NCBI RefSeq assembly: GCF_029851875.1
Contig: NZ_JARKVC010000010.1
Span: forward strand, 1-43,734
Length of the DNA: 43,734 nucleotides
Direction of reading: 5' to 3'
DNA from: Actinomyces sp.
GTDB lineage: Bacteria; Actinomycetota; Actinomycetes; Actinomycetales; Actinomycetaceae
Shown here: positions 7,382 to 15,607 of the stretch, piece by piece
How positions within the stretch are numbered: position 1 is the first letter of the stretch
Layout of the letters: each line of letters begins with the position of its first letter
Position numbers and translations under genes: made by a program
Notes under the pieces: model-generated
What the model saw: only the letters and a program-made list of their open reading frames with translations
The model's database searches: none
Told to the model about the DNA's origin: nothing

Positions 7382-8710
7382 TCAGCGCACGGACCTGATC
7401 AGGAGGATCGAGACGCAGCCCGCCAGCGCGAAGGCGATCGAGATCGGGAAGACCAGCATGTAGCTTCCGCCCTGCGCCGATACTACCGAGGCGGTGATGA
7501 GTGGACCGCACATCTGGCCGAGCGTCGTGGACATGTTGAGGATGCCCAGGTCCTTGCCTGCCTCCTCGGGGTTGGGCAGGACGTCGACGTTGAGGGCCTG
7601 GTCGACGGCGCCGTAGACGGCGTAGCCGAAACCGGCGATGAGGGCGAACAGGTACATGCCGGTGGTGGTGGGCATCAGCCAGGGCATGGCCACACCGACG
7701 GCGAAGCAGACCGAGGCGAAGACGACCGGCACCTTACGGCGGCGCAGCAGGTCGGAGATCGGCCCGGAGATGAAACCGCCGACCAGGCCAGCGACCATGA
7801 TGATGGAGTTCGTCAGCGCCACGGTCGCGGCCACCTGGCCGGCGGACAGGGCCTGGCCGGACTCCTTGAGGTGGTCCTGGATGATGTAGAGCTGGTAGGC
7901 GTTGATCATCTGGTAGGACAGCAGCATCGTGAAACGGCCGATGAAGGCCTTCCAGAAGTCCCCAGCGCCGCGGATGGGCGGGACGAAGGACATCAGGACG
8001 TCCTTGAAGGAGGAGGCCGGGGCCTCAAGCTCCTTGGCCGAGCCCTCTCGGGGCCACAGCAGGACGGCCGCGATACCGGACACGCCCATGAAGACGCCGC
8101 CGAGCACGAAGCCGGAGGTCGAGGCGGCGTCGCCCTTGATGAAGCCGGCGGCGATGATGGCACCCAGTGGGTAGCCGATGGAGGCACCCACGCCCCAGAA
8201 GGTGGACATGGTGCCGCGGACGGCCTCGGGAACGCGGTCAGACAGGACGGCGACGGCGGGGGCGAGCATCATGTTCAGCCCCACCATGCACAGGCAGTAG
8301 TCGACAGTCAGCCACAGGGTGGAGTCGATCAGACCCACGCCCAGCAGGGTGAGGCCACCGAGCAGGCCACCGGCCACCACCCAGGGCGTGCGCCGCCCCA
8401 GGCGGGAGCGGGTGCGGTCGGAGAAGTTGCCGAAGACGAGGTTGGACACCAGGGAGACCACCGCGGTGATCGCGCTGATGGAGGCCAGCAGCGCGTTGGG
8501 GTCCGCCACGCCCAGGTCCTTCAGGCGCTGGGGCAGCAGCACGGTGGCAACCATGCTCAGGCCCAGAGCCCACAGCACCGAGATCGACAGGAACCCGGCC
8601 GCGAAGCGCAGGAAGGTTCCTCGTGCCAGGGACGCAGTGGTCTCGGGCGCAGCCTGGGGGGACGCGCTCGTGACCGTGGTCATCGTGGAGTCACTTGGCT
8701 TCGATGCCAT
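7382..8710 (-). CDS. MFS/GPH-like sugar transporter
   Basis: A polytopic carrier of about 442 aa with 12 predicted membrane segments. The loop between helices 2 and 3 reads DRTRSRLGRRTPWV, the signature of the glycoside-pentoside-hexuronide:cation symporter and related sugar MFS groups. It is therefore expected to import an oligosaccharide with a cation. The frame remains open to 8737. I prefer the ATG at 8710 because an AGCAGG-like ribosome site precedes it; ATG 8683 is a further option. Its position with tetR downstream and the shared operator makes it the probable importer for the GH42 and GH30 substrates. Confidence 0.88.
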   Translation of the reverse strand: MASKPSDSTMTTVTSASPQAAPETTASLARGTFLRFAAGFLSISVLWALGLSMVATVLLPQRLKDLGVADPNALLASISAITAVVSLVSNLVFGNFSDRTRSRLGRRTPWVVAGGLLGGLTLLGVGLIDSTLWLTVDYCLCMVGLNMMLAPAVAVLSDRVPEAVRGTMSTFWGVGASIGYPLGAIIAAGFIKGDAASTSGFVLGGVFMGVSGIAAVLLWPREGSAKELEAPASSFKDVLMSFVPPIRGAGDFWKAFIGRFTMLLSYQMINAYQLYIIQDHLKESGQALSAGQVAATVALTNSIIMVAGLVGGFISGPISDLLRRRKVPVVFASVCFAVGVAMPWLMPTTTGMYLFALIAGFGYAVYGAVDQALNVDVLPNPEEAGKDLGILNMSTTLGQMCGPLITASVVSAQGGSYMLVFPISIAFALAGCVSILLIRSVR

Positions 8711-8764
8711 GACACCTGCTCTTTCAGAGGGCCGCATTCATTGCGGCACAGGGCGGTACAGAGA

Positions 8765-8820
8765 TATCTACTATCTAGTAGATAGTTGGTAACGGTAGTA
8801 GCGGGGCCTGACGGCGTCAA
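8765..8820 (-). promoter_or_regulatory. Promoter and operator of the MFS-tetR transcript
   Basis: Reading the minus strand, TTGACG (plus-strand 8815-8820) and TACCGT (8792-8797) are separated by 17 bp, a good promoter. Just downstream lies a dense palindromic site. CTATCT (8771-8776) and AGATAG (8780-8785) flank three bases, and an overlapping repeat TATCTACT / AGTAGATA spans 8765-8784. The 10-mer CTATCTAGTA is identical to the left arm of the GH42 operator. The half-site spacing differs from that site (3 bp against 10 bp between the CTATCT and AGATAG arms). Confidence 0.7.
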
Positions 8821-8896
8821 TGCGGTGCGGCGTGCGTGGTATCACGTCGGCTCGTGGTGCGGGTGCCGGGCGTGGGCGACGTGGGAGGCTGTTCCT

Positions 8897-10237
8897 ATGC
8901 GCCTGACCGAGGACCTCAAGGACCTTGCCTCTGTCCGAGCCTTTCGGCTGCTGCTCGCCGTCAGGCTCGTGTCCCAGAGCGGTGACGGCATGGTCCAGGC
9001 AGGGCTGGCCACCCTCTTCTTCTTCCAGCCCCAGAACATGACCACCGCCAGCGGGGTCGCCTGGGCGCTGGTGGTCATGCTGCTGCCCTTCAGCATCGTC
9101 GGCCCTGTCGCCGGGCCCTTCATCGACCGCTGGCGGCGGCGCGACACCCTCGTGGTCGGCAACCTCCTGCGCGCCGGCCTCATTGCCGTCACCGCCCTGG
9201 TCCTGCGCCAGTGGGGGATCGGGGCGGCCGTCTACGTCCTGGTCCTCGTGGCGCTCGGGATCAACCGCTTCCTGCTGTCGGTACTGTCTGCAGGCCTGCC
9301 TCAGGTCATTGATCACAGGCGTCTGCTGGTGGCCAACTCCCTCGTACCCACCCTGGGCGGGGCGGCGACGGCGATTGGTGCCGTGATCGGCGTCGTCCTG
9401 CGCCTGGTCCTGCCAGCCGGAGGCGTGCAGGACAGCGCGAGCCTGGCCTGCGCCGTCGTCCTGTACGTGGGCGCCGCCGCGGTGGTGGCTCGGCTCGGGC
9501 GTGAGGGGCTGGGGCCGCAGCGCCGCCAGCAGGGGAAGGGACTGGGGCGGGCGCTGGTTCGGACGGTCGGGGACCTGGCCGACGCCGTGCGCTACCTGGT
9601 CCGGCGCGGGACTCCGGGGCTGGCACTGAGCACCATGGCCCTGCACCGCTTCGTCTACGGCATGGAGCTCATCACCCTCATCCTCACCTCTCGCAACCTC
9701 CTGGCCCCCGGTGGCGACGCCGATGCGGGCCTGGCCGTCTTCGGCACCCTCATGGGGGCGATGGTGGCAGGCCACGGTCTGTCCGTGCTGCTTACCCCAC
9801 TGGCTCACGAGCGGATCGCGCCCTCGACGTGGATCGTGTGCTGCCTGCTGGGAGGCACGGTGGGCCAGCTCGTCCTCGTGATCACGCACCAGCAGCTGGC
9901 GATGACGATCGGCATCTTCATCTTCGGCGTGGGTGTGCAGGGTGCGAAGATCGCCGTCGACACGATCGTCCAGGCCGACACTGACGACGCCTACCGAGGC
10001 CGGGCCTTCTCCATCTACGACGTCCTGTTCAACACCGCCGAGTGCGCGGCGGCCGGCGTGGCGGTCCTCGTGCTGCCAGACACCGGCTGGTCGCGGGCCG
10101 TCCAGGCCCTGCTCGTGGTCTTCGTGTGGTGCGTGGCCGCGTGGTACGGCCGCGGGGTGCGGCGTCTAGGAGGCCGGCCGCGGCACGTGACAGGACTGGC
10201 GGGCCTGGAGGGCTCGGAGGGTTTGGGGCGGGCCTGA
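8897..10237 (+). CDS. MFS transporter, exporter-like
   Basis: A 446-aa membrane protein with about 12 hydrophobic helices. It has the MFS cytoplasmic loop FIDRWRRRDTLVVGNLLRA after helix 2. This loop and the overall layout resemble the EntS / macrolide-efflux-like MFS group rather than sugar symporters. The substrate is unknown. The frame opens at 8786, but the upstream residues lack membrane character, and GGGAGG at 8883-8888 supports the ATG at 8897. The gene is divergent from the MFS-tetR transcript and is not obviously part of the sugar module. Confidence 0.8.
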   Translation: MRLTEDLKDLASVRAFRLLLAVRLVSQSGDGMVQAGLATLFFFQPQNMTTASGVAWALVVMLLPFSIVGPVAGPFIDRWRRRDTLVVGNLLRAGLIAVTALVLRQWGIGAAVYVLVLVALGINRFLLSVLSAGLPQVIDHRRLLVANSLVPTLGGAATAIGAVIGVVLRLVLPAGGVQDSASLACAVVLYVGAAAVVARLGREGLGPQRRQQGKGLGRALVRTVGDLADAVRYLVRRGTPGLALSTMALHRFVYGMELITLILTSRNLLAPGGDADAGLAVFGTLMGAMVAGHGLSVLLTPLAHERIAPSTWIVCCLLGGTVGQLVLVITHQQLAMTIGIFIFGVGVQGAKIAVDTIVQADTDDAYRGRAFSIYDVLFNTAECAAAGVAVLVLPDTGWSRAVQALLVVFVWCVAAWYGRGVRRLGGRPRHVTGLAGLEGSEGLGRA

Positions 10238-10400
10238 TCCCTCCAGGTTGGCGCGTTTTGCTGGTATATGGCGCACATGGCATCAATCTTGCTGGCTCAT
10301 CTGAATAAAGTGATTGACACAAGGACAGGGAAGCTCACCAGGAACAAGCCCAACCTCATCCACGGGAGCTTCCACCGCAATCGAGACTCAGGAAGACCTC

Positions 10401-11192
10401 ATGGCACTTGCACTGATCACCGGCTCGTACGGCGGGCTCGGCACCGAGTTTGTCAACCTGCACGCAGCCCGCGGCGGCGACCTGATCCTGGTCGGCCGCA
10501 GCCAGAAGAAGCTGGACGAACAGGCTGCCCAGGTCGAAAAGACCTACGGAGTCAAGGCCTACACCATCGCTGCCGACCTTTCTGTCGCTGAGTCTGCTCA
10601 GCAGATTTTTGACGACTGCGACAAGCGGGGTCTCCTGCCTGACTACATCATCAACAACGCCGGCTTTGGCGGCCAGGGAGACTTCGCTCGCGAGCGCTCC
10701 ATGGAGCAGGACCTGTCCATGATCGCTGTCAATATCGAGACCCCCACCCGTCTGCTCAAGCTCTTCCTGCCCGAGATGATCAAGCGCGGTTCCGGCAAGG
10801 TCCTCAACGTCTCCTCTACCGCAGCCAGCACCCCGGGGCCCCTGCAAGCGGTCTACTACGCCACCAAGGCCTACGTCACCAGCTGGTCCAACGCTCTGTG
10901 GCGAGAGGTTCAGGGCACCGGCGTGACCGTCTCCTGCCTCATGCCCGGTGCCATGGCTACCGGTTTTGCTGCCGCCGGCGGCTTGGACGACACCAAGCTC
11001 TTCGCCAACGCGGTCTCACCAGCTCAGGTGGCCAAGGAAGGTTATGAGGGCATGCTCAAGGGCAAGATCAACGTCGTTTCTGGCCTGGTCGCCTGGCAGC
11101 GTCCCCTGATCGGGCTCTCACCCCTGATGCCCCGCAAGGCCATGCTCAACTTTGTCTACGACCAGCAGATCGCTGGCAGCGCAGGGAAGTAG
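10401..11192 (+). CDS. Short-chain dehydrogenase/reductase
   Basis: A classical SDR of 263 aa. It has the cofactor motif TGSYGGLG (residues 7-14), NNAG (85-88), catalytic S139, and the Y152-x3-K156 pair, all at standard spacing. The absence of an acidic residue after the second strand and the presence of VGRSQKKL suggest NADP preference. The substrate is unknown. AGGAAG at 10390-10395 selects the ATG at 10401, although the frame is open from 10314. It is followed 31 bp later by an AraC regulator and then an aldehyde dehydrogenase, so oxidation or reduction of an alcohol/aldehyde pair is a reasonable guess. Confidence 0.9.
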   Translation: MALALITGSYGGLGTEFVNLHAARGGDLILVGRSQKKLDEQAAQVEKTYGVKAYTIAADLSVAESAQQIFDDCDKRGLLPDYIINNAGFGGQGDFARERSMEQDLSMIAVNIETPTRLLKLFLPEMIKRGSGKVLNVSSTAASTPGPLQAVYYATKAYVTSWSNALWREVQGTGVTVSCLMPGAMATGFAAAGGLDDTKLFANAVSPAQVAKEGYEGMLKGKINVVSGLVAWQRPLIGLSPLMPRKAMLNFVYDQQIAGSAGK

Positions 11193-11223
11193 ACCCTGAA
11201 CGGCTCTTGAGAGTGACTGCCTC

Positions 11224-12207
11224 ATGAAGAACTATCTGCTGGATGGCAGCTTTCCCCAGCTTTTCGCGGCAGCCGGACTGAACCCGGAGGAGGTGCTTCG
11301 GCTGGCTCAGCTGCCTGAGGACCTTTTCAGCAAGCCTGAACCAGCGGTCTCGGGAGCGGGCTACCTGCGTCTGCTAGAGGCTGTCGGGCAGCTGGCTCCC
11401 ACCGATGACATGGCTGTCACCCTGGCCACTCAGGAGGGCGTTGAGCAGTTTAGTCCTCCTATTTTCGCGGCCTACTGTTCTCGTGACGGAGCCAGCTGTA
11501 TCGCGCGTCTGTCAGAGCTGAAGCCACTGATTGGCCCAGTGCGTTATCGTCTGGAGACCTTGGGGCCCGAAGCCGCCCTCTACATTGAGAGTGACGAGGT
11601 TGGGACTCAGCTTCCACGCTTTGTGGTGGAGGGGGAGATCGCCTTGATCCTGCATGTGATGAGATCTGCCACCAAGCAGAAGATCACCCCGGTGAGGATT
11701 GAGTCGGTGCAGCCTGTGAGTGCCGCCCTCGAGAGGCTCGCCGGGATACCGGTGGCGGTGAGCGGGGTGAACGCTGTGACCTTCACGGTCAAGGACCTCG
11801 CCATCCCATTCATCTCTCGCAACGAGAGCATGTGGAGCTACTTCGAGCCTGAGCTGAGGCGTCGTCTGTCTCAGCTGGAGGTGGACGACTCAACCGCAGC
11901 CCGCGTCCGTGCGGCCTTGGTCGAGCTTCTGCCGACTGGTGAGACCAGCATCGAGGATGCGGCTCGTCGGCTGGCTGTCAGCAGCCGGACGCTGCAACGG
12001 CGCCTGGCTGAGGAGGACACGACCTTCAGCAAGCAGCTGAGCCATGTCCGCCTTTTGCTGGCCAAGCAGTACCTGGCTTCTCCGCATATGAGCACGGACT
12101 CCATCGCCTTCATGCTGGGCTACCAGGAGGCCAACAGCTTCGTGCGCGCCTTTACTCTCTGGACTGGTAGGACACCCTCTGACTACCGGGCAGAAAAGAC
12201 CCACTGA
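11224..12207 (+). CDS. AraC-family transcriptional regulator
   Basis: A 327-aa regulator. Roughly residues 1-200 match the long, OruR/ArgR-like N-terminal ligand domain of the 'arabinose-binding' AraC subgroup rather than a cupin. The C-terminal ~100 residues carry the two AraC helix-turn-helices (SIEDAARRLAVSSRTLQRRL and SIAFMLGYQEANSFVRAF). The ending GRTPSDYR is typical of the family. It lies between the SDR and aldehyde dehydrogenase genes and probably controls one or both. No strong ribosome site precedes the ATG at 11224. Wobble positions are less GC-rich than in the flanking genes. Confidence 0.88.
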   Translation: MKNYLLDGSFPQLFAAAGLNPEEVLRLAQLPEDLFSKPEPAVSGAGYLRLLEAVGQLAPTDDMAVTLATQEGVEQFSPPIFAAYCSRDGASCIARLSELKPLIGPVRYRLETLGPEAALYIESDEVGTQLPRFVVEGEIALILHVMRSATKQKITPVRIESVQPVSAALERLAGIPVAVSGVNAVTFTVKDLAIPFISRNESMWSYFEPELRRRLSQLEVDDSTAARVRAALVELLPTGETSIEDAARRLAVSSRTLQRRLAEEDTTFSKQLSHVRLLLAKQYLASPHMSTDSIAFMLGYQEANSFVRAFTLWTGRTPSDYRAEKTH

Positions 12208-12356
12208 CACTCTTTGTCCTGAGACAGGACGAATTTACTTTCACTCTGTGGGCGACACAGCTTCTAGGAACCTCAACGGAAGGTTCTCAGGTTTTGTCGT
12301 CCGACATCATTTTTCATCCTTGAGATAGGGATGAAGCTGTCGAAAGGAGAACACTG
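12208..12356 (+). promoter_or_regulatory. Intergenic region with small hairpins before the aldehyde dehydrogenase gene
   Basis: GTCCTG / CAGGAC at 12216-12230 and GAACCT / AGGTTC at 12268-12286 can each form a 6-bp hairpin. The second is followed by a short T-rich stretch and could end the araC transcript. This AT-richer gap is a likely site for the promoter of the downstream gene and for AraC binding, but no clear -35/-10 pair was found. Confidence 0.3.
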
Positions 12357-13784
12357 ATGACTCAGCTGCTGACCCATTACATCGACGGTGCCTGGGTGCG
12401 GGACTGGTCCGGAGACACCAGGAACCTGACCAATCCTGCCACCGAGCAAGTCACCGATCCCGTGGCCCTGGCAGGGGTGGCTGAGGTAGACGCCGCCGTG
12501 GCGGCTGCCCGTCGGGCCTTCACCACCTACTCCGTCTCCTCTGTCCAGGAGCGTCGCGAGCTGCTGGAGCGGATCTCTGAACAGCTCGAGGCTCGGGCTG
12601 AGGACCTAGCGGCAGCCGTCACCCTAGACATGGGTATGCCTCTGGCGGGCTCTCGAATTGCCGTGAGCGCAGCCCAGATGCAGTTTGCCTCCATGGCTCA
12701 GCTGCTGGATACCTACGACTTCACTGCTGACACTGGTCACGTCATCATCCAGAAGGAGGCCATTGGCGTCGCCGCCTTGATTCCGCCGTGGAATTACCCG
12801 GCCCTGCAGATGGCGGAGAAGGTTGCCCCTGCTCTGGCGGCCGGTTGCACCATGATCCTTAAGCCGGCAGAGATCACCTCCCACGCCGGTGTGGTCTTTG
12901 CCGAGGTCATGGATGCTGCCGGAGTCCCGGCCGGTGTCTTCAATCTGCTGGTGGGCAAGGGCTCTACCGTCGGTGACGCTCTTTCGAAGCATCCCGGCGT
13001 CGATATCGTGGCCTTCACCGGTTCAACTGCTGTGGGTATCCAGGTGCAGAAGGACGCGGCTGATACCGTCAAGCGAGTCACCTTGGAGCTGGGCGGAAAG
13101 TCAGCACATATCGTCCTGGAAGACGCTGACATGGACCTGGCCGTCGCTACCGCTGTTCAAGGCGTGATGTCTAACTCTGGACAGACCTGCGCTGCTCCCA
13201 CCCGGACCTTTGTCCCGGCTTCCCGCCTCGAGGAGTTCCTGACCAAGGCCAAGGCCTCTGTCGAGGCACTGACCGTGGGTGACCCCCTGTCCGGCAAGGA
13301 CCTGGGGCCGGTGGCGAACGCGACCCAGTTCAAGACCGTCCAGAAGTACATTCAGATCGGTCTGGACGAGGGCGCCACCCTTCAGACCGGTGGCCTGGGT
13401 AAGCCTGAGGGTCTGGACGCGGGCTACTTTGTCCGCCCGACCATCTTCAGCGGAGTGACTAATGACATGCGGATTGCTCAGGAGGAGATCTTCGGCCCGG
13501 TCATGTCCGTGATCAGCTACGAGGACGTGGACCAGGCTGTCGCCGAGGCCAACGACAGCCCCTACGGTCTAGCCGGATACGTGACCGGTACCGACCTGGA
13601 GGCCGCCCGAGAGGTCGCCTCCCGGATGCGGGTCGGACAGATCGTGATCAACTCGCCCATTCCTTCTCTGGAAGCCCCCTTCGGTGGCTACAAGATGTCA
13701 GGCAATGGCCGCATCTGGGGTGAGCACGGTCTTGAAGAGTACCTGGAGACGAAGGCGCTGGTCGGCCAGCTCTCCCATGAGTAG
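12357..13784 (+). CDS. NAD(P)-dependent aldehyde dehydrogenase
   Basis: A 475-aa enzyme of the ALDH superfamily that oxidises an aldehyde to its acid. The catalytic cysteine is C278 in NSGQTCAAPTR and the general base is E244 in TLELGGKSAH. The FTGSTAVG cofactor loop and the EEIFGPVMSV segment are both present. The length is normal. AAGGAG at 12344-12349 fits the ATG at 12357. The natural substrate cannot be assigned; closest in style are broad-range and succinate-semialdehyde-like ALDHs. It probably works with the SDR at 10401 under the AraC protein between them. Confidence 0.92.
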   Translation: MTQLLTHYIDGAWVRDWSGDTRNLTNPATEQVTDPVALAGVAEVDAAVAAARRAFTTYSVSSVQERRELLERISEQLEARAEDLAAAVTLDMGMPLAGSRIAVSAAQMQFASMAQLLDTYDFTADTGHVIIQKEAIGVAALIPPWNYPALQMAEKVAPALAAGCTMILKPAEITSHAGVVFAEVMDAAGVPAGVFNLLVGKGSTVGDALSKHPGVDIVAFTGSTAVGIQVQKDAADTVKRVTLELGGKSAHIVLEDADMDLAVATAVQGVMSNSGQTCAAPTRTFVPASRLEEFLTKAKASVEALTVGDPLSGKDLGPVANATQFKTVQKYIQIGLDEGATLQTGGLGKPEGLDAGYFVRPTIFSGVTNDMRIAQEEIFGPVMSVISYEDVDQAVAEANDSPYGLAGYVTGTDLEAAREVASRMRVGQIVINSPIPSLEAPFGGYKMSGNGRIWGEHGLEEYLETKALVGQLSHE

Positions 13785-13860
13785 CACCCCGTTCCCCTCG
13801 TCCCAGGCCGGGGAGGCTGGTGGTTGACGGCAGTCAGCCTCAGCGTGACGAGCGGATCCT

Positions 13861-13895
13861 GACCGGTGCCCACCTTCTGAAGGTGGGCACCGGTC
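13861..13895 (+). terminator. Hairpin terminator after ALDH
   Basis: A perfect 16-bp stem (13861-13876 with 13880-13895) has a 3-nt loop (CTG). It is very stable and lacks a T-tract. Confidence 0.7.
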
Positions 13896-14112
13896 TGTCG
13901 TCTCAGGGTGAAGGGCGGGACCGAGCGGAGGCTGGCCCACCTGAACGTGGGTTGATGCGCTGCGCGGTCAGCCCCCGAGACTCCTCACCATGGGCAAACC
14001 TGCATCGGCGTCAAGTGTCTCCATGTGCAGAGTGTCTTGCCTCCGACACCCTGTTCGGCTCCTTGATCAACGACCGCTCTGCGAACCTGTCTAGCTGGCG
14101 TCCGCATGGGGC

Positions 14113-14143
14113 TTGACCCTCACGTGGTGTGAGACGGCAGAGT
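14113..14143 (+). promoter_or_regulatory. Putative MerR-type promoter/operator
   Basis: TTGACC at 14113-14118 and a weak CAGAGT at 14138-14143 are separated by 19 bp, the long spacer characteristic of MerR-activated promoters. CTCAC (14119-14123) and GTGAG (14129-14133) form an inverted repeat inside the spacer. Autoregulation of the adjacent MerR gene is inferred. Confidence 0.35.
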
Positions 14144-14180
14144 CGAGGTCGTGAATGATCGCGCTAGAAGGAAGAAGGGC

Positions 14181-14972
14181 GTGGCTGACGACGCTGAGCT
14201 CACGGTCGGACAGGCCGCACGGCTGGTCGGGGTGTCTGTACGCACCCTGCACCACTGGGACGAGATCGGGCTGGTCAGCCCGTCAGCCCGCTCGAAGGTC
14301 GGTTACCGCCTCTACGGCAGTGACGACGTCGCCCGCATCCACCAGGTCCTCGTCTATCGGGAGACCGGCATGGGGCTAAGCGACATCGCTGTTGTCCTCG
14401 CTGATCCCTCGACGCGGACTGAGACGCATCTCCTGCGACAGCGGGAGCTGCTGACCCGACGCATCGCTCACCTGACCCGCATGGTGCGGGCAGTGGACAC
14501 GATGATGGAGAAGACGATGACAGGACAGACGCTGAGCACCCAGCAGCGCACCGAGATCTTCGGCCAGGACTGGGACCCGGCCTGGGAGGAGGAGGCTGAG
14601 CGGCGCTGGGGAGACACTGACGACTGGAAGGTCGCCACCCGGCGCCTGGCCTCGCAGAGCAAGGACGAGCTGGCGGCGGCCAAGGAACACATGGAGCAGG
14701 TTGAGGAGCGCCTGGCGCAGGCCCTGCGTGAAGGCGTCGAGCCCGGCAGCGAGCGGGCCAATGCGCTCGCGGAGGAGCATCGGGCGTCGCTGAGCTGGTT
14801 CGACGTGACACGTTCCAAGCACGTGCTCATCGCGTGCGGATACGTGGACGCCCCTCGCTTCACGGCTCACTACGACGAGCGCGAGCCGGGACTAGCCCGA
14901 TGGCTCAAGGACGTCGTCGACGCCAACGCCGCCGCCTACGGCATCGACCCGGCTACTGCCCAGTGGGAGTAG
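14181..14972 (+). CDS. MerR-family regulator with TipAS-type effector domain
   Basis: About 263 aa. A winged-helix MerR domain (residues ~5-75: LTVGQAARLVGVSVRTLHHWDEIGLV) is followed by a coiled-coil linker and a C-terminal TipAS-like domain (EIFGQDWDPAWEEEAERRWG onward). In TipA and albicidin-binding relatives this domain captures bulky peptide drugs and activates the promoter. A GTG at 14151 is also in frame, but GAAGGAAGAAGG at 14167-14178 places the better start at GTG 14181. The gene stands alone; any target beyond itself is unknown. Confidence 0.87.
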   Translation: MADDAELTVGQAARLVGVSVRTLHHWDEIGLVSPSARSKVGYRLYGSDDVARIHQVLVYRETGMGLSDIAVVLADPSTRTETHLLRQRELLTRRIAHLTRMVRAVDTMMEKTMTGQTLSTQQRTEIFGQDWDPAWEEEAERRWGDTDDWKVATRRLASQSKDELAAAKEHMEQVEERLAQALREGVEPGSERANALAEEHRASLSWFDVTRSKHVLIACGYVDAPRFTAHYDEREPGLARWLKDVVDANAAAYGIDPATAQWE

Positions 14973-14998
14973 CCGGGGCGTGTGCTTGATGAACGGGC

Positions 14999-15036
14999 CT
15001 GACGCCGAGCGCATATTCGTCATACGATATATGTCA
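14999..15036 (+). promoter_or_regulatory. Toxin-antitoxin promoter with overlapping palindrome; leaderless
   Basis: CTGACG (14999-15004) and TACGAT (15023-15028) are 18 bp apart, putting the transcript start at the antitoxin ATG (15036). No ribosome site is present, consistent with a leaderless message. The palindrome TCGT-CAT-ACGA (15017-15027), with CATAT / ATATG flanks (15012-15016, 15029-15033), covers the -10. This is the expected layout for autorepression by a ribbon-helix-helix antitoxin. Confidence 0.5.
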
Positions 15037-15299
15037 TGGGAAAGCGAGTGATCGGGGGGCGGCCTGTCTCAGATGCGCAGGTCCAGGCCTGGGCTGATGA
15101 GGCGGAGGCTGGCTACGACGTCGAGGAGCTGTGCCGACGCTGGGGGCGTCCTCCGCGTGCCGACCAGGCGGCGCGCGTGGTGGCTACTCGCTTTACTGAC
15201 GCCGAGTTGGAGCACCTGATGGATCGCGCGAGGCGTGAGGGCATGGATCGTTCGGCTGCGATTCGGGCGGCGGTGCGTCAGTGGGCTGACGCCTCATGA
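15036..15299 (+). CDS. Ribbon-helix-helix antitoxin
   Basis: An 87-aa protein. Its C-terminal half (RVVATRFTDAELEHLMDRARREGMDRSAAIRAAVRQW) is a ribbon-helix-helix DNA-binding domain: a short beta strand followed by two helices. The N-terminal half is acidic and helical and may contact the toxin. The stop codon overlaps the start of the next gene (ATGA), implying translational coupling. The palindrome over its own promoter supports autoregulation. The arrangement is that of a type II toxin-antitoxin pair. Confidence 0.75.
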   Translation: MGKRVIGGRPVSDAQVQAWADEAEAGYDVEELCRRWGRPPRADQAARVVATRFTDAELEHLMDRARREGMDRSAAIRAAVRQWADAS

Positions 15300-15535
15300 T
15301 CGTTGCGCCGTCAGCCCGTAAACATGGCATCCGAGACGAGGACGCCATCGCAGCGGCGCGCTCGGTGCTGGTGGGTGGTCCGCTGGACAAGGAGAACCCA
15401 CAGCGTGAATTGCGCATCGGACTTGATACGGCGGGGAGACTTCTCGAGATCGTTGTGCTGCTGTGGGATGACGGCGAAGTTGAGATCATCCATGCAATGA
15501 AGGCACGGGCTGAGTATCGGCGGCTACTGCCCTGA
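15296..15535 (+). CDS. Putative toxin of a type II toxin-antitoxin pair (BrnT/RelE-like)
   Basis: A 79-aa basic protein that overlaps the antitoxin by 4 bp. The N-terminal KHGIRDEDAIAAA segment, the central strand pair (LLEIVVLLWDDGEVEIIHAM) and the basic C-terminal helix with RAEYRRLL recall the compact BrnT / RelE-fold RNases. The resemblance is by pattern only. No catalytic residue set can be fixed with confidence, so RNase activity is an inference. The pair sits next to the restriction-modification gene in what may be a defence patch. Confidence 0.6.
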   Translation: MIVAPSARKHGIRDEDAIAAARSVLVGGPLDKENPQRELRIGLDTAGRLLEIVVLLWDDGEVEIIHAMKARAEYRRLLP

Positions 15536-15607
15536 AGGCATGTCGATATGCAGACTTCTTGAGCGCAGGTCGTCAGCCCGGTGCGATTGGAACGTGCTCT
15601 CGCTGAT

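Larger units (their letters stand above)
13785..14180. other. Gap of ~400 bp between ALDH and MerR genes
   Basis: It contains the ALDH terminator (13861-13895) and the putative MerR-type promoter (14113-14143). The stretch 13900-14110 shows no convincing coding sequence, RNA gene or repeat. Confidence 0.6.
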
